A DNA stretch of 20,682 nucleotides, taken from positions 1 to 20,682 of the forward strand of contig CAZQNT010000016.1 in NCBI GenBank assembly GCA_964595075.1, in the 5' to 3' direction. Shown piece after piece: positions 18,889 to 20,682 of the stretch. Within the stretch, counting starts at the first letter, position 1, and each line of letters starts with the position of its first letter. The stretch comes from JAHJFW01 sp964595075 (GTDB taxonomy: Bacteria > Patescibacteriota > Patescibacteriia > 2-12-FULL-60-25). The notes beneath the pieces were generated by a model. It was not told where the DNA came from. It searched no databases and was given only the letters and a program-made list of their open reading frames with translations. The translations under genes and the position numbers were made by a program.

Positions 18889-20682
18889 TTATCCCCTCAC
18901 TTCCGCCTCAAATTTTTCTTTCAATTTCAGCGTCACGTTCTCCATCAAAGCGTCAACGTCTTTACGTTCCAGCGTTCGATCCGGCGATGAAAATACGAGA
19001 TGCATTGCTACTGATTTTTTTCCATCCGGAAGTCCTTTGCCGGAATACGTATCAAACCAATCAACGCCTGTAATGAGCGAATCAACGCGACCGATTTCAC
19101 GCGCGATGTCATCGTATTCAACGCGAGCGTCAACGACAATGGCCAAATCCCGTTTCGCTTCCGGAAACTGCGATATCGGAACGTAGACACTTGCCTTAGT
19201 GGCGGACGCTATTGATTCTTGGAGCGGCATATCCACCATCGCAACAGGACCTTCGAGCTTGAGGGCGGCCGCTATTTTCGGGGATATTTCGCCGATCGTC
19301 GCAACGAGCTTCTGTTTATGAAACGCCTGAACGGATCTTCCCGGATGCCAAAAAGAATCGTTGGCAACCCTTCGCCACGATAAATCGGTTATCCCAATGT
19401 CGCTCAAAGCATGCTCCACATATCCCTTGGCATGACGCCACGGGTCCTTCATGCCAAAAAACAACGCTCCGAGTTCAAGCTGTTCATCCGGAAGATCGTT
19501 TTTGCGTGGATAATAAACCTTTGCAATTTCAAACAACCTTTGTTCTGAAGTTCGTTCGCGATTTGAAGATGCGACTTCCAAAAGAGACGGTAGAAGCGTT
19601 GTACGCATCACTTCAAAATCCGCGGACAGTGGATTTTGCACGTGAAGCATTTTCGTCGCGTCGTATCCGGCTTTGATCAAAAGCTCTTTCGATACGAAGG
19701 AGTACGTGTAGACCTCCGTAAGTCCTGCGCCGCTCGAAAGCTCTCGCAGACGCTTCTCCCAAACCAATTCCGTAACTTCGGATTGAACCGCGAGACCGAC
19801 GGGAACGATAGCAGGAATGTTTGCATATCCTTTTATTCGCGCAATCTCTTCTACCAAATCTCGGCCGTCCTCAATATCGTGGTCGCGCCACCACGGCACG
19901 GTCGCCGTGATCTTTTTTCCGCTGATACCGACATGAAAACCGAGGCGTCGCAAAGTTTCCGTCATTTCTTTCTGCGACTGCGAAACTCCGATAAGCGAAT
20001 TGACATCATCCGTTGTAATTGAAAATTTCTTCGCTTTGTACTTTTCGTCGCGCGCGTCGGCGATTCCGCCGTGTTGTTTCCCGCCTGCGAGTTCCAAAAT
20101 CAATTCGATAGCGCGAGCCATTGCAAACGGCAAAGCTTCGGTGGACAAACCCTTTTCGTATCTTTGTTGCGCATCAGTCTGGATATTCAACTTGCGCGCG
20201 CCGCGACGAATCGTAAGCGGATCAAAATTCGCGACCTCTATTACGATATCCGAGGTTTTTTCCGTCACGCCGGTATTATCACCTCCCATTACGCCGGCGA
20301 TGGTAATCGGTTTTTTACTATCCGCGATAACGAGAATCGAATCGTCCAAAGCATAATCGTGGCCGTCCAGAGCTTTTATCTTTTCGTTCTTGCGCGCGAG
20401 ACGTACATCGATGCCGCCCTCAAGAGTCGAGGCATCGAACATATGGATTGGCTGCGCCAATTCGAGCAGAACGTAATTCGAGATATCCACAACGTTATTT
20501 ATCGGACGAATGCCCGCCGAAAGCAGTCTGCGCTTCATCCACCACGGCGACGGTCCAACGGTCACGCCCTCTATTCGCGCAGCCATGTAGCGCGGACAAA
20601 GTTTCTTTGCACAAATCGTAACCGTAGGGGCGGGCTTGTCCCGCCCTCCCCCGTGATTTCCGCGTCCATGGCGGGACAAGCC
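18889..20682 (-). CDS. pheT: Phenylalanyl-tRNA synthetase beta subunit, N-terminus beyond window (partial)
   Basis: About 580 C-terminal residues. PheT pairs with PheS to charge tRNA-Phe; the beta subunit edits and binds tRNA. Visible order: B3/B4 editing domain from CPRYMAARIEGV and WWMKRRLLSAGIRPINNVVDISNYVLLELAQPIHMFD; the ALDGHDYALDDS and AGVMGGDNTGV segments; B5 domain (ITTDDVNSLIGV ... VPWWRDHDIEDGRDLVEEIARIKGY); B6/B7 catalytic-like module (VYTYSFVSKELL, NPLSADFEVMRTTLLPSLLE); and a C-terminal FDX-ACB anticodon-binding domain (YVPISQFPEAKRDLAIVV, FDTYSGKGLPDGKKSVAMHLVF). The frame stays open to the right edge, but the first ~19 visible codons are translated palindromic repeat DNA, replacing the usual linker before the B3/B4 domain. 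Confidence 0.92.
   Translation of the reverse strand, partial: GLSRHGRGNHGGGRDKPAPTVTICAKKLCPRYMAARIEGVTVGPSPWWMKRRLLSAGIRPINNVVDISNYVLLELAQPIHMFDASTLEGGIDVRLARKNEKIKALDGHDYALDDSILVIADSKKPITIAGVMGGDNTGVTEKTSDIVIEVANFDPLTIRRGARKLNIQTDAQQRYEKGLSTEALPFAMARAIELILELAGGKQHGGIADARDEKYKAKKFSITTDDVNSLIGVSQSQKEMTETLRRLGFHVGISGKKITATVPWWRDHDIEDGRDLVEEIARIKGYANIPAIVPVGLAVQSEVTELVWEKRLRELSSGAGLTEVYTYSFVSKELLIKAGYDATKMLHVQNPLSADFEVMRTTLLPSLLEVASSNRERTSEQRLFEIAKVYYPRKNDLPDEQLELGALFFGMKDPWRHAKGYVEHALSDIGITDLSWRRVANDSFWHPGRSVQAFHKQKLVATIGEISPKIAAALKLEGPVAMVDMPLQESIASATKASVYVPISQFPEAKRDLAIVVDARVEYDDIAREIGRVDSLITGVDWFDTYSGKGLPDGKKSVAMHLVFSSPDRTLERKDVDALMENVTLKLKEKFEAEVRG
20624..20682. repeat. GTAGGGGCG-family repeat within the pheT frame, runs to window edge
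   Basis: The first 29 nt are identical to 10525-10553. It contains a local hairpin GGCGGG/CCCGCC (20629-20645) and a longer 13-bp inverted repeat, GGCTTGTCCCGCC (20633-20645) with GGCGGGACAAGCC (20670-20682). The element may continue outside the window. Confidence 0.85.

Overview
The window looks like a piece of a Patescibacteria (CPR, Parcubacteria-type) genome. Support for this: compact, weakly Shine-Dalgarno-marked genes; an N-terminally reduced threonyl-tRNA synthetase; proteins of the kind common in that group (AI-2E/PerM permease, Wzz-like protein, long coiled-coil proteins, a GGDEF protein); and many short palindromic repeats of the TGTCATTCCCGCG and ATTGCnnn...TCGCAATGACA types between genes. 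TGA is used as a stop (smpB, dnaE), so code 11 fits. Lineage assignment below this level is inference.

Layout. 1-218: 5' part of a GC-rich secreted protein gene (-) with a clear sigma70-type promoter about 200 bp upstream. 604-2295: an envelope pair (-), a catalytically dead HtrA/PDZ protein (crossed by a 24-N gap) and a Wzz-like two-helix protein. 2396-3181: a polytopic membrane protein of unknown function (-). 3336-4870: a PerM/AI-2E permease and a membrane-anchored cysteine-repeat protein (-). 5094-7214: a translation block (+), smpB, ssrA (tmRNA), infC, rpmI, rplT, ending in a good intrinsic terminator. 7394-8731: an unrecognised charged coiled-coil protein (+), convergent with thrS (8737-10509, -). 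10730-11938: a one-helix surface-type protein (-). 12104-14506: a tandem GGDEF protein (-). 14706-14963: a small GC-rich orphan (-). 15012-20682: dnaE, a small membrane coiled-coil protein and the 3' part of pheT (-), probably one operon.

Two things stand out. First, the tmRNA begins inside the last 18 nt of smpB, so 5' maturation of ssrA from a shared transcript would remove the smpB stop codon and leave a non-stop smpB message, a possible self-limiting loop for trans-translation. Second, nearly every gene junction carries a short repeat, and several families share one design: a conserved scaffold with hairpin arms that differ between copies yet remain perfectly complementary. The clearest case is a pair of 3' hairpins (10621-10711 and 11978-12070) with a 30/32-identical loop core and unrelated perfect stems of 26 and 24 bp. 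Related palindromes also sit in frame inside dnaE and, apparently, pheT.
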